The position numbers and the translations under genes are program-made. Positions 52,092 through 62,296 of a stretch of 64,000 nt of DNA are shown here, in pieces (position 1 is the first letter of the stretch; the number at the start of each line of letters is the position of its first letter). The notes below the pieces were generated by a model. It searched no databases and was not told where the DNA came from. It worked only from the letters and a program-made list of their open reading frames with translations. The stretch covers positions 62,001-126,000 of the forward strand of contig JAJFIA010000021.1 of NCBI GenBank assembly GCA_021775255.1, written 5' to 3'. Source of the DNA: Roseovarius sp. (lineage in GTDB: Bacteria; Pseudomonadota; Alphaproteobacteria; Rhodobacterales; Rhodobacteraceae).

Positions 52092-52829
52092 CTACCCGTA
52101 GCGTTTCACGAAATTCCGCAACACAAGTTCGGGCGCGTGCACATCTGCCGCATGGCACATGGCAATCAATGCATCGGCGGCCTCGGGCGGGAAATAGCCG
52201 CGGTGTTTGTAGATATTGATGCGGGTCTGAAAACCCGCGCTATCGGCTTCGGGATGAAATTGCGTGGCATAGACATGCGCGCCGTAGCGCAGCATCTGAT
52301 AGGGGCAGGCGGGCGAGCTGACCAGATGAACGCAGCCCCCGGGCAGGGATTGCAGCGCCTCTTTATGGCCGACAAAGGCCTGAAATTCATGCGGCACACC
52401 GGCCAGAAGCGGATCATTGGCCCCCTCAGGCGTCAGGGTGCAATCAGAGGTGCCCACGGGCTCATGATAGGCGCGTTTACTGACGTCACCGCCCAGATGC
52501 CTGCCCAATATCCCGATACCATAACAACAGCCAAGAAAGGGGAAATCACGGGCCGTGATCTGAGGCATGAGCGATAAGATTTCGGCCTCGATCCGGGCCT
52601 CAAGCGGGGGTTTGCATTCGGGTGCATCGCTGACACATCCCGGCCCGCCGCCCACGATCACACCGGCATAATCCTCAAGGTCAAGCCCATCCGGCAAAGC
52701 CGCCTGATCAAGGCGGATGCGGCGCACCTGCCCGGCCTCAAGCCCGCCTTTGTGCAAAATCGCATCAAATTCACTGTCTGATGCCTCGGTTTCCGGGCGT
52801 AGCTGTAGGATCAGAAAAGGTTTTGTCAT
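52092..52829 (-). CDS. Class I glutamine amidotransferase-like protein
   Basis: 245 residues from the ATG at 52827-52829 (AGGAACTGAC upstream). It is of the GuaA N-terminal type: YAGVIVGGGPGCVSD, the nucleophile elbow FPFLGCCYGIGILGRHLGG and the His-Glu dyad in YATQFHPEAD. As no synthetase domain is attached, it may hydrolyse gamma-glutamyl compounds or be a free-standing subunit. It is located before map in the same direction. Confidence 0.88.
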   Translation of the reverse strand: MTKPFLILQLRPETEASDSEFDAILHKGGLEAGQVRRIRLDQAALPDGLDLEDYAGVIVGGGPGCVSDAPECKPPLEARIEAEILSLMPQITARDFPFLGCCYGIGILGRHLGGDVSKRAYHEPVGTSDCTLTPEGANDPLLAGVPHEFQAFVGHKEALQSLPGGCVHLVSSPACPYQMLRYGAHVYATQFHPEADSAGFQTRINIYKHRGYFPPEAADALIAMCHAADVHAPELVLRNFVKRYG

Positions 52830-52953
52830 GTCAGTTCCTGTTGGGCGCTCAAACACTGGTTGCCTGTTTCATGGCTTTTCGTCAAGATGGGCCATGAGAA
52901 ACACGAAACCCTGAACGCATTGAAATTTACGGCATTTTCAACAAGGATCAACA

Positions 52954-53196
52954 ATGACACAACGGCTGCATCTGGTATTTGGTGGTGAGTTGACAGACCC
53001 CGCCCGCACGGTTTTCAAGGATACCGATGATCTTCATATCGTTGGCATTTTCCCCGATTACGCGACGGCTTATGATGCCTGGAAATCCGAGGCACATCGC
53101 AGTGTTGACAATGCACATATGCGGTATTTCATTGCCCATCTGCATAAGCTCAGAGATGAAGAAGCCGAGGCCTCGCCCACCGAAGAGCTTGGGTAA
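52954..53196 (+). CDS. DUF4170-domain protein
   Basis: 80 residues: RLHLVFGGELTDPARTVFKDTDDLHIVGIFPDYATAYDAWKSEAHRSVDNAHMRYFIAHLHKL. DUF4170 proteins are small and found almost only in alphaproteobacteria, usually directly before the Kdo transferase gene, as here (8 bases). The function is unknown; the conserved place suggests a role tied to lipid A-core assembly. Confidence 0.9.
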   Translation: MTQRLHLVFGGELTDPARTVFKDTDDLHIVGIFPDYATAYDAWKSEAHRSVDNAHMRYFIAHLHKLRDEEAEASPTEELG

Positions 53197-53204
53197 GCTG
53201 ATCC

Positions 53205-54425
53205 ATGGCGCGCTCACTCAGCCTTGCGGCCTATATGACCTATGCGCGCCGAGCAACCAAAGCCCCGCCCGCGCCGGATATAACCCGCCCCGAGGGGGAT
53301 TTGATCTGGGCACATGCATCGGATGCAGATCAGGCCGAGGCGTTGATTCATCTGGCTCAAAGGCTGAAACAACAGCACCCGAACGTGCATTTTCTACTGA
53401 CAACCACTGCCGGGTTCACCCAGGATATTCCCACGGATGGATCCGTGATCCGGCAGGTGCTGCCTGAAGATACGATTGTTGCTGCAAAGGCATTTTTGCG
53501 CCACTGGAAGCCGGGCATCTGCCTGTGGGCCGGTGGCAATCTTCATCCGGCGATATTGATCACTGCCAGCCACGCGAATGTGCAGTTGTTGCTGGTAGAT
53601 GTGGATAAAGATCAACTGACAAAGCCGGGGTGGCGCTGGTTTCCTGATCTGCCCAAGGCGCTTTTGGGGCGGTTCGATCTGATCATGGCGCATAATGTTG
53701 AAACAGCCATGCATCTGCACCAGATCGGCGTGGAGGATGTGGATATCCATGTGACCGGCCCGGTGCAGGAAGGTGCGATTGCCCTGCCTTATGACAGCGC
53801 AACCCGTGAAAAATTTGCGGGTATATTGCTTGGCCGCCCGGTCTGGCTTTCGGCAATGATTGGATTGAATGAACTGGATACAGTGCTTGAAGCCCATGCG
53901 CGTGTCAGCATGATGTCGCATCGGTCACTGTTGATTATCGTGCCGGATAATGCCGATGATTTACACGAGTTTGAAGCCCGGCTGAAACAACATGGATTGC
54001 GCTATGTGTTGCGAAAAAAAGGCAAGCTTCCGGGGGAGACAACGCAGGTTTTACTGGCAACCTCAAAAGATGAGCTTGGATTATGGTATGTTCTGGCACC
54101 GGTCAGTTTCATGGGCAATTCCCTGCATCCGGGCCAGAGCGGGCAGGATCCAAACGCACCCGCCGCCCATGGCTCGGCCATCGTTTACGGGCCATATGTT
54201 GGCCGGTATCTGGGCCGGTATTCGCGTTATGCCCAGGCCGGGGCCGCCCGGCTGGTGCGTGATACAGCCACATTGACGACAGCCGTGCAAAGCCTGATCG
54301 CACCGGATCAATCCGCCAAAATGGCGCATGCGGCGTGGGATGTTGCCTCAAAAGGGGCGGCGGTGACGGATATGATCCTTGATCTGATCGAAGAGCGGCT
54401 TGATACGCTTGAGGCCAGCCCATGA
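53205..54425 (+). CDS. waaA: 3-deoxy-D-manno-octulosonic acid transferase (divergent WaaA)
   Basis: 406 residues. It adds Kdo to lipid A precursor. The N-terminal part ([47 protein letters not shown]) and the C-terminal GT-B domain ([36 protein letters not shown]) match the rhodobacterial WaaA form. The segment [15 protein letters not shown] lacks the acidic residue of the ELWPN motif of enterobacterial enzymes, so catalysis in this branch may differ. It overlaps lpxK by four bases. Confidence 0.85.
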   Translation: MARSLSLAAYMTYARRATKAPPAPDITRPEGDLIWAHASDADQAEALIHLAQRLKQQHPNVHFLLTTTAGFTQDIPTDGSVIRQVLPEDTIVAAKAFLRHWKPGICLWAGGNLHPAILITASHANVQLLLVDVDKDQLTKPGWRWFPDLPKALLGRFDLIMAHNVETAMHLHQIGVEDVDIHVTGPVQEGAIALPYDSATREKFAGILLGRPVWLSAMIGLNELDTVLEAHARVSMMSHRSLLIIVPDNADDLHEFEARLKQHGLRYVLRKKGKLPGETTQVLLATSKDELGLWYVLAPVSFMGNSLHPGQSGQDPNAPAAHGSAIVYGPYVGRYLGRYSRYAQAGAARLVRDTATLTTAVQSLIAPDQSAKMAHAAWDVASKGAAVTDMILDLIEERLDTLEASP

Positions 54426-55414
54426 AAGCCCCACCGTTCTGGTTTACTGACCCGGCAAAGCCCGCACCTCTGGCCCGGCTGCTGGCCCCTTTGGGCGGGA
54501 TATATGCCAAGGCCACGGCGCGGCGGTTGGCCGCAAATGCCCCGTACCGGCCTGATGTGCCGGTGATATGCGTTGGCAATCTGAACGCCGGTGGCACGGG
54601 CAAAACCCCGATGGTTATTGCGCTGGTGGCGTATCTGCAAAACAAAGGGCTGAAGCCGCATGTCATCTCACGCGGGCATGGCGGATCCCTGCAAGGCCCG
54701 GTCCGGGTTGATGCGCGCAAACATTCCGCTGCCGAGGTTGGCGATGAGCCGTTGTTGCTGGCGGCATTTGCGCCAACATGGGTGGCCAAAGACAGGGCGG
54801 AGGCCGCGCGCAAGGCCGCGCGCAAGGCGGATGTGATCGTGATGGATGACGGGTTGCAAAATCCGTCAGTTGCCAAAGATATTTCAATCGTTGTGGTCGA
54901 TGCACAAAAGGGCTTTGGCAATGGCCGCTGCATTCCCGCCGGGCCTTTGCGCGAACCGGTAAACACCGGCCTGAAACGTGCCGATCTGCTGCTTTCCATC
55001 GGGCCGGAGGCGGCGCAACAGAAATTTGCTGAGATCTGGGGGCCGCAAATAACCCTGCCGCATCTCAAGGGCCGTCTGGAGCCGTTACTGACCGGGATGG
55101 ACTGGACAGGTACGCCCATTCTGGCCTTCGCAGGCATTGGCCATCCCGAGAAGTTTTTTGTTACATTGCAGGGGCTTGGGGCCAAACTGGCACGGGCCGA
55201 GGCGCTTGAGGACCATCAGCAACTGACCCCGGCGCTTATGGCCCGGTTGGAACGCGAGGCGGATCATCTGGGGGCACAGCTTGTCACCACTGAAAAAGAC
55301 GCGGTGCGCCTGCCTTATGGGTTTCGCCGCAAGGTGATCACGGTGCCGGTCCGGCTGGAGCTTGAGGATTGGGGACCTGTGGATCAGGCGCTGGTGCGCG
55401 CCGGTATAGTCTGA
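54422..55414 (+). CDS. lpxK: Tetraacyldisaccharide 4'-kinase
   Basis: 330 residues. It phosphorylates the lipid A disaccharide at the 4' position on the inner membrane. The P-loop [52 protein letters not shown] and the C-terminal [10 protein letters not shown] are typical. The N-terminus is amphipathic for membrane contact. It is last in the DUF4170-waaA-lpxK unit; paired hairpins follow. Confidence 0.95.
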   Translation: MKAPPFWFTDPAKPAPLARLLAPLGGIYAKATARRLAANAPYRPDVPVICVGNLNAGGTGKTPMVIALVAYLQNKGLKPHVISRGHGGSLQGPVRVDARKHSAAEVGDEPLLLAAFAPTWVAKDRAEAARKAARKADVIVMDDGLQNPSVAKDISIVVVDAQKGFGNGRCIPAGPLREPVNTGLKRADLLLSIGPEAAQQKFAEIWGPQITLPHLKGRLEPLLTGMDWTGTPILAFAGIGHPEKFFVTLQGLGAKLARAEALEDHQQLTPALMARLEREADHLGAQLVTTEKDAVRLPYGFRRKVITVPVRLELEDWGPVDQALVRAGIV

Positions 55415-55423
55415 ACCAACGCC

Positions 55424-55484
55424 GTCCCGGCCCCCGCGCCGGGACCTTCTGGTTTGAGGAGAGGCCCCGGGTCAGGCCCGGGGC
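55424..55484. terminator. Pair of GC-rich hairpins between lpxK and the DsbA-like gene
   Basis: GTCCCGG / CCGGGAC (55424-55445, loop 8) and GCCCCGGG / CCCGGGGC (55464-55484, loop 5). They lie in the convergent gap and can stop transcription from both sides. The first is related to the hairpin at 51041-51061. Confidence 0.55.
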
Positions 55485-55500
55485 TGCGCCAATGCGGGCC

Positions 55501-56169
55501 TTACTCGGCCAGCTTGGCATCTATGACCTCTTTGAAGTCGTCATAGCTCATGTTTGAATAGGGCTCACCGTTGATGATGAACGAGGGCGTGGCCCGGATA
55601 TTATCGGCCTCGGCATTCTGGCTGTACCAGGCCACAAGCGCTTCGGCCTTGTCTTTATCGGCCAGACAGGCATCAAGCGTCTCCTCCCCAAGCCCGGCCA
55701 CTTTGCCGATCTTGCGCAGGTTCTGGATAATCTTCGCCGGGTCATCGCCGCCGGCAATCCAATCCTGCTGTTGGGTATAGAGCATATCGGCAATGCCAAA
55801 GAACCGCTCAGGCCCGCCGCAGCGCGCGACCTGTGCCGCCATCAGGCCAAAGCGGTCAAAATAGACATCGCGGTAGATGAAATGTATCAGGCCCTTGTCG
55901 ATATAATCGGCCTTCATCTGTTTGAACGGGCCTTTGTGAAAGTTGGCACAATGCGGGCAGGTAAAGGAGGCGTATTCCGTGACCGTTACCTTGGCATCCT
56001 GCGGCCCCATTGTCATTTCAACGATGGATGACGTATCCACGTCCGACGATTGCGCCGAAGCCGTCGACACCGGTTCAATCAGGGTTGAGCCGGGGGTGCC
56101 ATATTTCCAGATAAGCCCGCCGCCGGCGATGGCCACTGCAATCCCCCCAAGAATTAGCCTTCGATCCAT
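55501..56169 (-). CDS. DsbA-family thiol:disulfide oxidoreductase
   Basis: 222 residues with an N-terminal membrane anchor or uncleaved signal (RRLILGGIAVAIAGGGLIW). The thioredoxin fold holds the active site FTCPHC at Cys71, a helical insert, and the cis-Pro in IRATPSFIINGEP. DsbA/DsbG-like proteins of this group oxidise or isomerise disulfides in the periplasm. It is 19 bases downstream of the DciA-like gene, a common pairing in Rhodobacteraceae, and lies divergent to mutY with it. Confidence 0.92.
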   Translation of the reverse strand: MDRRLILGGIAVAIAGGGLIWKYGTPGSTLIEPVSTASAQSSDVDTSSIVEMTMGPQDAKVTVTEYASFTCPHCANFHKGPFKQMKADYIDKGLIHFIYRDVYFDRFGLMAAQVARCGGPERFFGIADMLYTQQQDWIAGGDDPAKIIQNLRKIGKVAGLGEETLDACLADKDKAEALVAWYSQNAEADNIRATPSFIINGEPYSNMSYDDFKEVIDAKLAE

Positions 56170-56188
56170 GTCATGTCCTCACAGGTTG

Positions 56189-56704
56189 TTATTTTGATTT
56201 CGATATGATGTTTTGCCCCAGAAGCTCAAGGGCTGTTCGCAGCGACATATCGCGCACAGGGGCTGCCAATGCTTCGGCTTTGGCTTTTGCCTTCGGGTCC
56301 GGGGCGGCTTGCGGCCCGGGCTTTTGCTGATGCTCAAAACTGGCCTGGCCTTCGCTGAAACCGGTGGGCGCGGTTTGGGTGATGGTGATGCGCGAAATGG
56401 CGTTATAGCCGTAAACCGTATTGACCTTCTGGCGCAGCTTTTCCTTTTGCATCTCAAGCATCAAAGCCTGCGCGCCGGTGGTCAGCACCGTTAAAGTGGC
56501 CCCAAGCCCATGTTTTGCATAGCTTATTTTCACAGGCCGGGCGATGGCGGCAATATCCTGCCCGACGATCTCAACCCATTGGGTCAACAGCCGCGATTGC
56601 GCAAAGCCGCGCGATTCCGATGCGTTGCGTATACGCTTTTGCAACAGCGTTGAGGTGCGCTTGAAACCATATGTTGTGGCTTTTCGTTGGCTCACGAGGT
56701 CCAT
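56189..56704 (-). CDS. DUF721 (DciA-like) protein
   Basis: 171 residues from the ATG at 56702-56704. AGAGGA is too close to that ATG and better placed for the GTG three codons later (56695), which may be the true start. The conserved DUF721 core is SRLLTQWVEIVGQDIAAIARPVKISYAKHGLGATLTVLTTGAQALMLEMQKEKLRQKVNTVYGYNAISRITI. DciA homologues load the replicative helicase in bacteria without DnaC. The C-terminal half is Lys/Ala/Pro rich. Confidence 0.85.
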   Translation of the reverse strand: MDLVSQRKATTYGFKRTSTLLQKRIRNASESRGFAQSRLLTQWVEIVGQDIAAIARPVKISYAKHGLGATLTVLTTGAQALMLEMQKEKLRQKVNTVYGYNAISRITITQTAPTGFSEGQASFEHQQKPGPQAAPDPKAKAKAEALAAPVRDMSLRTALELLGQNIISKSK

Positions 56705-56788
56705 TCCTCTACACAACCTGATTGATTGAACTTGTGGTAACACATAACAAACCAGGTAAACCAGCCGAAGAATTAAATGGGATAACAT

Positions 56789-57877
56789 ATGCATGATCAG
56801 GCGCGATCAGCCGATTTGCTGAATTGGTACGATAGCCATGCCCGCGAACTGCCCTGGCGGATTGGCCCGGCGCAGCACGCAAAAGATGTGATGCCCGATC
56901 CCTATCGCATCTGGCTTTCCGAGGTGATGCTGCAACAAACCACCGTCGCCAGCGTGATCCCCTATTTTGAGCGTTTCACCGCCCGGTGGCCAACGGTTGC
57001 CGATCTGGCTGCGGCGGAAGATGCGCACGTCATGGGCGAATGGGCGGGGCTTGGCTATTACGCACGGGCGCGGAATTTGCTGAAATGTGCGCGCGCGGTG
57101 GTGGCGGATCATGCCGGGCAGTTTCCGGATCAGCCTGCGGCGCTGCTCGGGCTTCCCGGCATCGGGCCATATACCGCCGCCGCGATTGCCGCGATTGCCT
57201 TTGATCAGCCGCAGGTGGTTGTGGATGGCAATATTGAGCGGGTGATGGCGCGGCTGCACAATGATCCCACGCCCCTGCCCAGGGCCAAGGCGGCGTTTAC
57301 CCGTGCCGCCGCCGCATTAACGCCAATCCACCGGCCCGGAGATTACGCCCAGGCGGTGATGGATCTGGGGGCTATGATCTGCACCCCCAAATCGCCAAAT
57401 TGTGGCCTTTGCCCGTGGCGTTTGCCATGCCGGGCGCGGGCCGAGGGCACCCAGGAAACCCTGCCGCGCAAGACCCCCAGAAAACCCAAACCCACACGGT
57501 TGGGCATTGCCTATGTGGTGCAACGCCCGGATGGCGCATTATTGCTTGAGCGCCGCCCCGGCAAGGGCCTGCTTGGCGGTATGCTCGGCTGGCCCGGAAG
57601 TGATTGGAATGAGGCCCCCGCGCCCGCGCCGCCGTTGTCGGCCGGCTGGCAGTTATTGCCGGTTGAGGCGCGCCATACCTTCACTCATTTTCACCTGCGG
57701 CTTCAGATCATGCTGGCGCAGGTGGGCGCGGATGCCCGGCCCAAAACCGGCGCATTCATTGCTTATCGGAATTTCAACCGATCCGAGTTACCCACCGTTA
57801 TGCGCAAGGTGTTCGATCTGTCACATGACGCGCTTGAAAATATCAATTATACTGCGCCAAAACGGAGCCGCCGATGA
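56789..57877 (+). CDS. mutY: A/G-specific adenine glycosylase
   Basis: 362 residues. It removes adenine paired with 8-oxoguanine. It has the catalytic Glu in SEVMLQQTTVASVIPYF, the helix-hairpin-helix LPGIGPYTAAAIAAIAF, Asp in VVDGNIERVMARL, the four iron-sulfur Cys in CTPKSPNCGLCPWRLPCRA and a C-terminal Nudix-like domain (IAYVVQRPDGALLLERRPGKGLLGGMLGWPG). It overlaps the alkB-type gene by four bases (ATGA). Confidence 0.95.
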   Translation: MHDQARSADLLNWYDSHARELPWRIGPAQHAKDVMPDPYRIWLSEVMLQQTTVASVIPYFERFTARWPTVADLAAAEDAHVMGEWAGLGYYARARNLLKCARAVVADHAGQFPDQPAALLGLPGIGPYTAAAIAAIAFDQPQVVVDGNIERVMARLHNDPTPLPRAKAAFTRAAAALTPIHRPGDYAQAVMDLGAMICTPKSPNCGLCPWRLPCRARAEGTQETLPRKTPRKPKPTRLGIAYVVQRPDGALLLERRPGKGLLGGMLGWPGSDWNEAPAPAPPLSAGWQLLPVEARHTFTHFHLRLQIMLAQVGADARPKTGAFIAYRNFNRSELPTVMRKVFDLSHDALENINYTAPKRSRR

Positions 57878-59007
57878 TCCCCGCCACCGAAGTTGCCAAA
57901 TTTCAAAATGCGCTGCCGTTCTGGCTGTCCCTGCTGCTGATCCCGATGGCTTTGATCGGGGCCACGCAGGGCGGCTGGACCATCGCCTTGCTGCCGGTCA
58001 CCACATGGATCTTGTTTTCGATCTTTGATGCCCTGGTGGGGCTGAACAAGGAAAACGCCGATCTGTCGACATCCGAGGCGCAGCTAAGCTGGTACAAAGC
58101 GATCACCCTGATCTGGACACCGCTGCAATTTTGCCTGCTCTACTGGATGATCTGGTATGTCAGCGGGGCCGGGCATTTATCGACCGCCGGCAAGATCTGG
58201 ATGTTTTTTGGCGTTGGCGTTGTCACCGGCACCGTGGGGATCAATTACAGCCATGAACTGATGCACCAAAAAGACAAGGGCGAGCGGTTTTTGGCGGATG
58301 TTCTGCTGGCGATGGTGCTGTATTCGCATTTCCGGTCTGAGCATCTTTTGGTGCATCACCGCTATGTCGGCACCCCGCGCGATCCGGCCACGGCGCGGTA
58401 TAATGAGGGGTTTTACCGGTTCTTCCCGCGGGTTTTGCGGCGCTCCCTGAAATCCGCTTTCCGGGCGGAAAAGGCCATGCTGGCGCGCAAAGACAAACCC
58501 TGGAGCGATTTTGACAACCCGTTTTTCCGCTATTGGGGGATGCAGGGGCTGATGCTTTTGTTGGCGCTGTGGATTGGTGGCTGGACGGGCCTGGGATTGT
58601 TTCTCTGGCAGGCGTTTGTGGCGATCTGGCAGCTTGAGCTGGTGAATTATATCGAGCATTACGGGCTCACCCGCAAACATCTGGGCGATGGTAAATACGA
58701 GCATGTCCTACCGCAACATAGCTGGAACGCGGCGAACAAGGCCACCAACTGGCTGCTGATCAACCTGCAACGCCATTCCGATCACCATTACAAACCCGAC
58801 CGGCGCTTTCCACTGTTGCAAAACCATCCCGATACGGACGCGCCGCAACTGCCATATGGCTATCCGTTGATGACCATGGCGGCGATGGTCCCGCCCATCT
58901 GGCGGCGGGTGATGAACCCGCGCGTACGGCGCTGGCGCAGAATGTATTACCCCGAGATCACCGATTGGAAGCCTTACAACAAAGCGCACAACCCAATTCC
59001 GCGCTAA
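57874..59007 (+). CDS. alkB: Alkane 1-monooxygenase (AlkB-type di-iron membrane hydroxylase)
   Basis: 377 residues, with membrane helices at about 15-35, 38-55, 82-100, 108-128 and 228-250. The histidine boxes are HELMH, HLLVHH and LQRHSDHH, together with NYIEHYGL, the AlkB signature. It hydroxylates terminal carbons of alkanes, needing rubredoxin and a reductase, neither of which is in the window. It is translationally coupled to mutY, an unusual partner that may be only an accident of packing. A fatty-acid or related hydroxylase is an alternative. Confidence 0.9.
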   Translation: MIPATEVAKFQNALPFWLSLLLIPMALIGATQGGWTIALLPVTTWILFSIFDALVGLNKENADLSTSEAQLSWYKAITLIWTPLQFCLLYWMIWYVSGAGHLSTAGKIWMFFGVGVVTGTVGINYSHELMHQKDKGERFLADVLLAMVLYSHFRSEHLLVHHRYVGTPRDPATARYNEGFYRFFPRVLRRSLKSAFRAEKAMLARKDKPWSDFDNPFFRYWGMQGLMLLLALWIGGWTGLGLFLWQAFVAIWQLELVNYIEHYGLTRKHLGDGKYEHVLPQHSWNAANKATNWLLINLQRHSDHHYKPDRRFPLLQNHPDTDAPQLPYGYPLMTMAAMVPPIWRRVMNPRVRRWRRMYYPEITDWKPYNKAHNPIPR

Positions 59008-59018
59008 AGCGTTTTGCC

Positions 59019-59687
59019 TCAGGCGGCTTCCGGCATCGGCAAATGCCCGGTTTTCACATAAATCAGGCAGCCTTCTTCGGAATAGGGCTTGTGCTGTGAC
59101 AGGTGCGGGCTTCGGATCCATGTGCCTTTGGGATAGCTGCCATGCTCATCCTGAAAGGTGCCTTCCAGCACGAAAATCTCCTCGCCGCCCCAATGCTGAT
59201 GCGCGTTGAACCGCGTTCCCGGTGCCCAGCGTACCAGTGCCACGTTTTCACTGGCAGCAGAGTGCAGCGGCAAAACCGTAAGGCCGTCAACAAGGCCGGG
59301 ATTGAACGCCGCAGTGGTGGTATCAATATGAAACTGCTGCTGATCCCCGGCGTCAAACTGATGCAGCTTTACCAGAATGGTGCAGCCCGCATCGGTATGC
59401 GGTGTGTGACTGGTTCCAATAGGATTACGCACATAGCTGCCCGCCGGAAAATCGCCGGTTTCGTCGGAAAACACCCCCTCAAGCACCAGAAATTCCTCAC
59501 CTCCGCCGTGGGTGTGGGCGTCAAAGCGTGAGCCCGGCGCGAATTTCACGATGGTGGTGGCGCGGGCGACCTCATCGCCCACGCGGTCCAGCATCATGCG
59601 CTCAACCCCGGCGGCCGGTGAAGCGGCCCATTGATAATCTTCAGGCCGGATAACAACCCGCTTGCTAAAGTCTGCATTGATCCGCAT
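59019..59687 (-). CDS. Tandem ChrR-type cupin protein
   Basis: 222 residues, ribosome site AAGGGG. Two cupin modules are repeated: FDAHTHGGGEEFLVLEGVFSDETGDFPAGSYVRNPIGTSHTP and FNAHQHWGGEEIFVLEGTFQDEHGSYPKGTWIRSPHLSQHKP. Each has the HxHxxxEE metal set, like the C-terminal domain of the anti-sigma factor ChrR that responds to singlet oxygen. There is no N-terminal zinc anti-sigma domain and no sigma factor gene next to it, so an enzyme or sensor role is open. Confidence 0.88.
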   Translation of the reverse strand: MRINADFSKRVVIRPEDYQWAASPAAGVERMMLDRVGDEVARATTIVKFAPGSRFDAHTHGGGEEFLVLEGVFSDETGDFPAGSYVRNPIGTSHTPHTDAGCTILVKLHQFDAGDQQQFHIDTTTAAFNPGLVDGLTVLPLHSAASENVALVRWAPGTRFNAHQHWGGEEIFVLEGTFQDEHGSYPKGTWIRSPHLSQHKPYSEEGCLIYVKTGHLPMPEAA

Positions 59688-59872
59688 TTGAAACCCCTTA
59701 TCACCACAACCAGGCAGGGTGATTTATTATTTATCTGCCGTACTACATGTAGGCTCAGGTGGCATTTATCAAGCACCGGGTCAAATCAGCGCGGGCTGCG
59801 GGTTTTTCCCCATATGGGCAGATTTATGATATGCTGAAGGTTGCACGAATGATTCAGACCGGAGAAGCCCCC

Positions 59873-60295
59873 ATGCCATTGTCAGAGCGGCAGATGATGT
59901 TGATCCGCGACAGTTTTGACATGTTGCGCGATGATATCGAGCCCAGATCAATCCAGTTCTACGATGCCCTGTTCAAACACGCCCCGCATCTGCGCGATAT
60001 GTTCCGCGAGGATATTGCCGGGCAGGGAATGCGGTTCATGTCGACGCTGCGGGTAATCGTTGATAATCTGCACAATCCCGATGCCATTGCCGGGCGTTAC
60101 TCCGATCTGGGTGAGGGGCACAGGGCCATGGGTGTAAAGGCCGTGGATTTTGAACCGATGGGCCAGGCCCTGATCGAGACATTGGCAAATGCCATGGGGG
60201 ATGATTTTACACCAGAGACCCGCGAGGCATGGCTGGCGGCGTATACAGAATTCTCGGATGAGATCATCAAACGCGGCGATATACCAACACAGTGA
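59873..60295 (+). CDS. Single-domain globin (flavohaemoglobin-like)
   Basis: 140 residues from the ATG at 59873, which has GGAGAAG six bases upstream; the in-frame ATGs further upstream lack such a site. The haem-binding His is His83 in DLGEGHRAMGVKAVDFEPMGQAL. Tyr30 and Gln51 fall where flavohaemoglobins have TyrB10 and GlnE7. No reductase domain is attached. It may bind oxygen or NO; two genes away an AlkB oxygenase is encoded, but a functional tie is unproven. Confidence 0.88.
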   Translation: MPLSERQMMLIRDSFDMLRDDIEPRSIQFYDALFKHAPHLRDMFREDIAGQGMRFMSTLRVIVDNLHNPDAIAGRYSDLGEGHRAMGVKAVDFEPMGQALIETLANAMGDDFTPETREAWLAAYTEFSDEIIKRGDIPTQ

Positions 60296-60299
60296 TCCG

Positions 60300-60327
60300 A
60301 AAAAAGCCCCGCCAATGAAGGCGGGGC
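60300..60327 (-). terminator. Intrinsic terminator of ccrM
   Basis: On the minus strand GCCCCGCC, six-base loop, GGCGGGGC, then TTTTTT (complement of 60300-60305). A strong rho-independent terminator 56 bases after the ccrM stop; on the other strand it also lies right after the globin gene. Confidence 0.85.
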
Positions 60328-60383
60328 CAAGGTATAGTGCATGTGCGAGTCAGACCACAGGCACCGGCGGTATTGCATGAATT

Positions 60384-61511
<1,128 letters not shown>

Positions 61512-61542
61512 TTATGCGCTCTGGTTGTTCGGCCTTTAGCAT

Positions 61543-61581
61543 GAGTCAAAGATGATTCGCCGTCAAATTCTTTTTTGAATC
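61543..61581 (-). promoter_or_regulatory. Cluster of three GANTC sites upstream of ccrM
   Basis: GAGTC (61543-61547), GATTC (61554-61558) and GAATC (61577-61581) in the 101-base gap between rnhB and ccrM, 50-90 bases before the ccrM ATG. In Caulobacter, GANTC methylation in the ccrM promoter feeds back on its expression. TTAACTATTTCTCTTG at 61588 weakly resembles a CtrA site. Confidence 0.6.
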
Positions 61582-61591
61582 AGTGGGTTAA

Positions 61592-62212
61592 CTATTTCTC
61601 TTGATACAAGATGTTGTGGACAGGTTTGAACGAACGTCTATGGTGTGGGGTCACCCCAAGATTTTGCAGCGCCAGTTTGTGGCTTTTCGACGGGTATCCG
61701 GCGTTTGTCTCCCATCCATAGCCGGGAAACTGTTGCGCCAAATCCCACATGATCGCGTCGCGTGCTGTTTTGGCCACAATGGAGGCGGCGGCAATGGAAA
61801 GCGAAATCGCATCGCCCTTGATGATCGCACGCGCCGGGATGGTCAGGTTGCGCGGGATCATATTGCCATCAATCAGCGCCATATCGGCGGGCTGCTTCAG
61901 CCCCGCCACCGCGCGTTCCATCGCCAGATGCGCGGCGCGCAGGATGTTGATCTGATCAATCTCGGCCACCGAAGCATGGGCGATGGAAACCACGGCGCAT
62001 TGCATCAGTTGATCATTCAGCACCTGCCGCCGCTTTGCCGAAAGGCGCTTGGAATCGTTCAGCCCCTCAGGGATGTGATCCACATCCAGAATGACCGCCG
62101 CCGCCGTGACCGGCCCGGCCAATGGGCCACGTCCCACCTCATCCACCCCGGCGACAAAGGCAAAGCCCCCGGCAAGGGCCTCGGCTTCATATCTGTAATC
62201 CGGGTTGCTCAT
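61592..62212 (-). CDS. rnhB: Ribonuclease HII
   Basis: 206 residues. It cuts RNA in RNA-DNA hybrids. The motifs are VAGVDEVGRGPLAGPVTAAAVIL with Asp-Glu-x-Gly-Arg-Gly, LNDSKRLSAKRR, MALIDGNMIP and SIAAASIVAKTARDAIM. It is encoded 101 bases upstream of ccrM in the same direction, a conserved neighbour in alphaproteobacteria. Confidence 0.95.
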   Translation of the reverse strand: MSNPDYRYEAEALAGGFAFVAGVDEVGRGPLAGPVTAAAVILDVDHIPEGLNDSKRLSAKRRQVLNDQLMQCAVVSIAHASVAEIDQINILRAAHLAMERAVAGLKQPADMALIDGNMIPRNLTIPARAIIKGDAISLSIAAASIVAKTARDAIMWDLAQQFPGYGWETNAGYPSKSHKLALQNLGVTPHHRRSFKPVHNILYQEK

Positions 62213-62296
62213 GCAGGATCAAAACCACAGGCCGGGGCGGAATGCAAAAAGGGAAGGGCATATGCCCCTCCCCTCCTGCTCGATTTATTCTTATGT

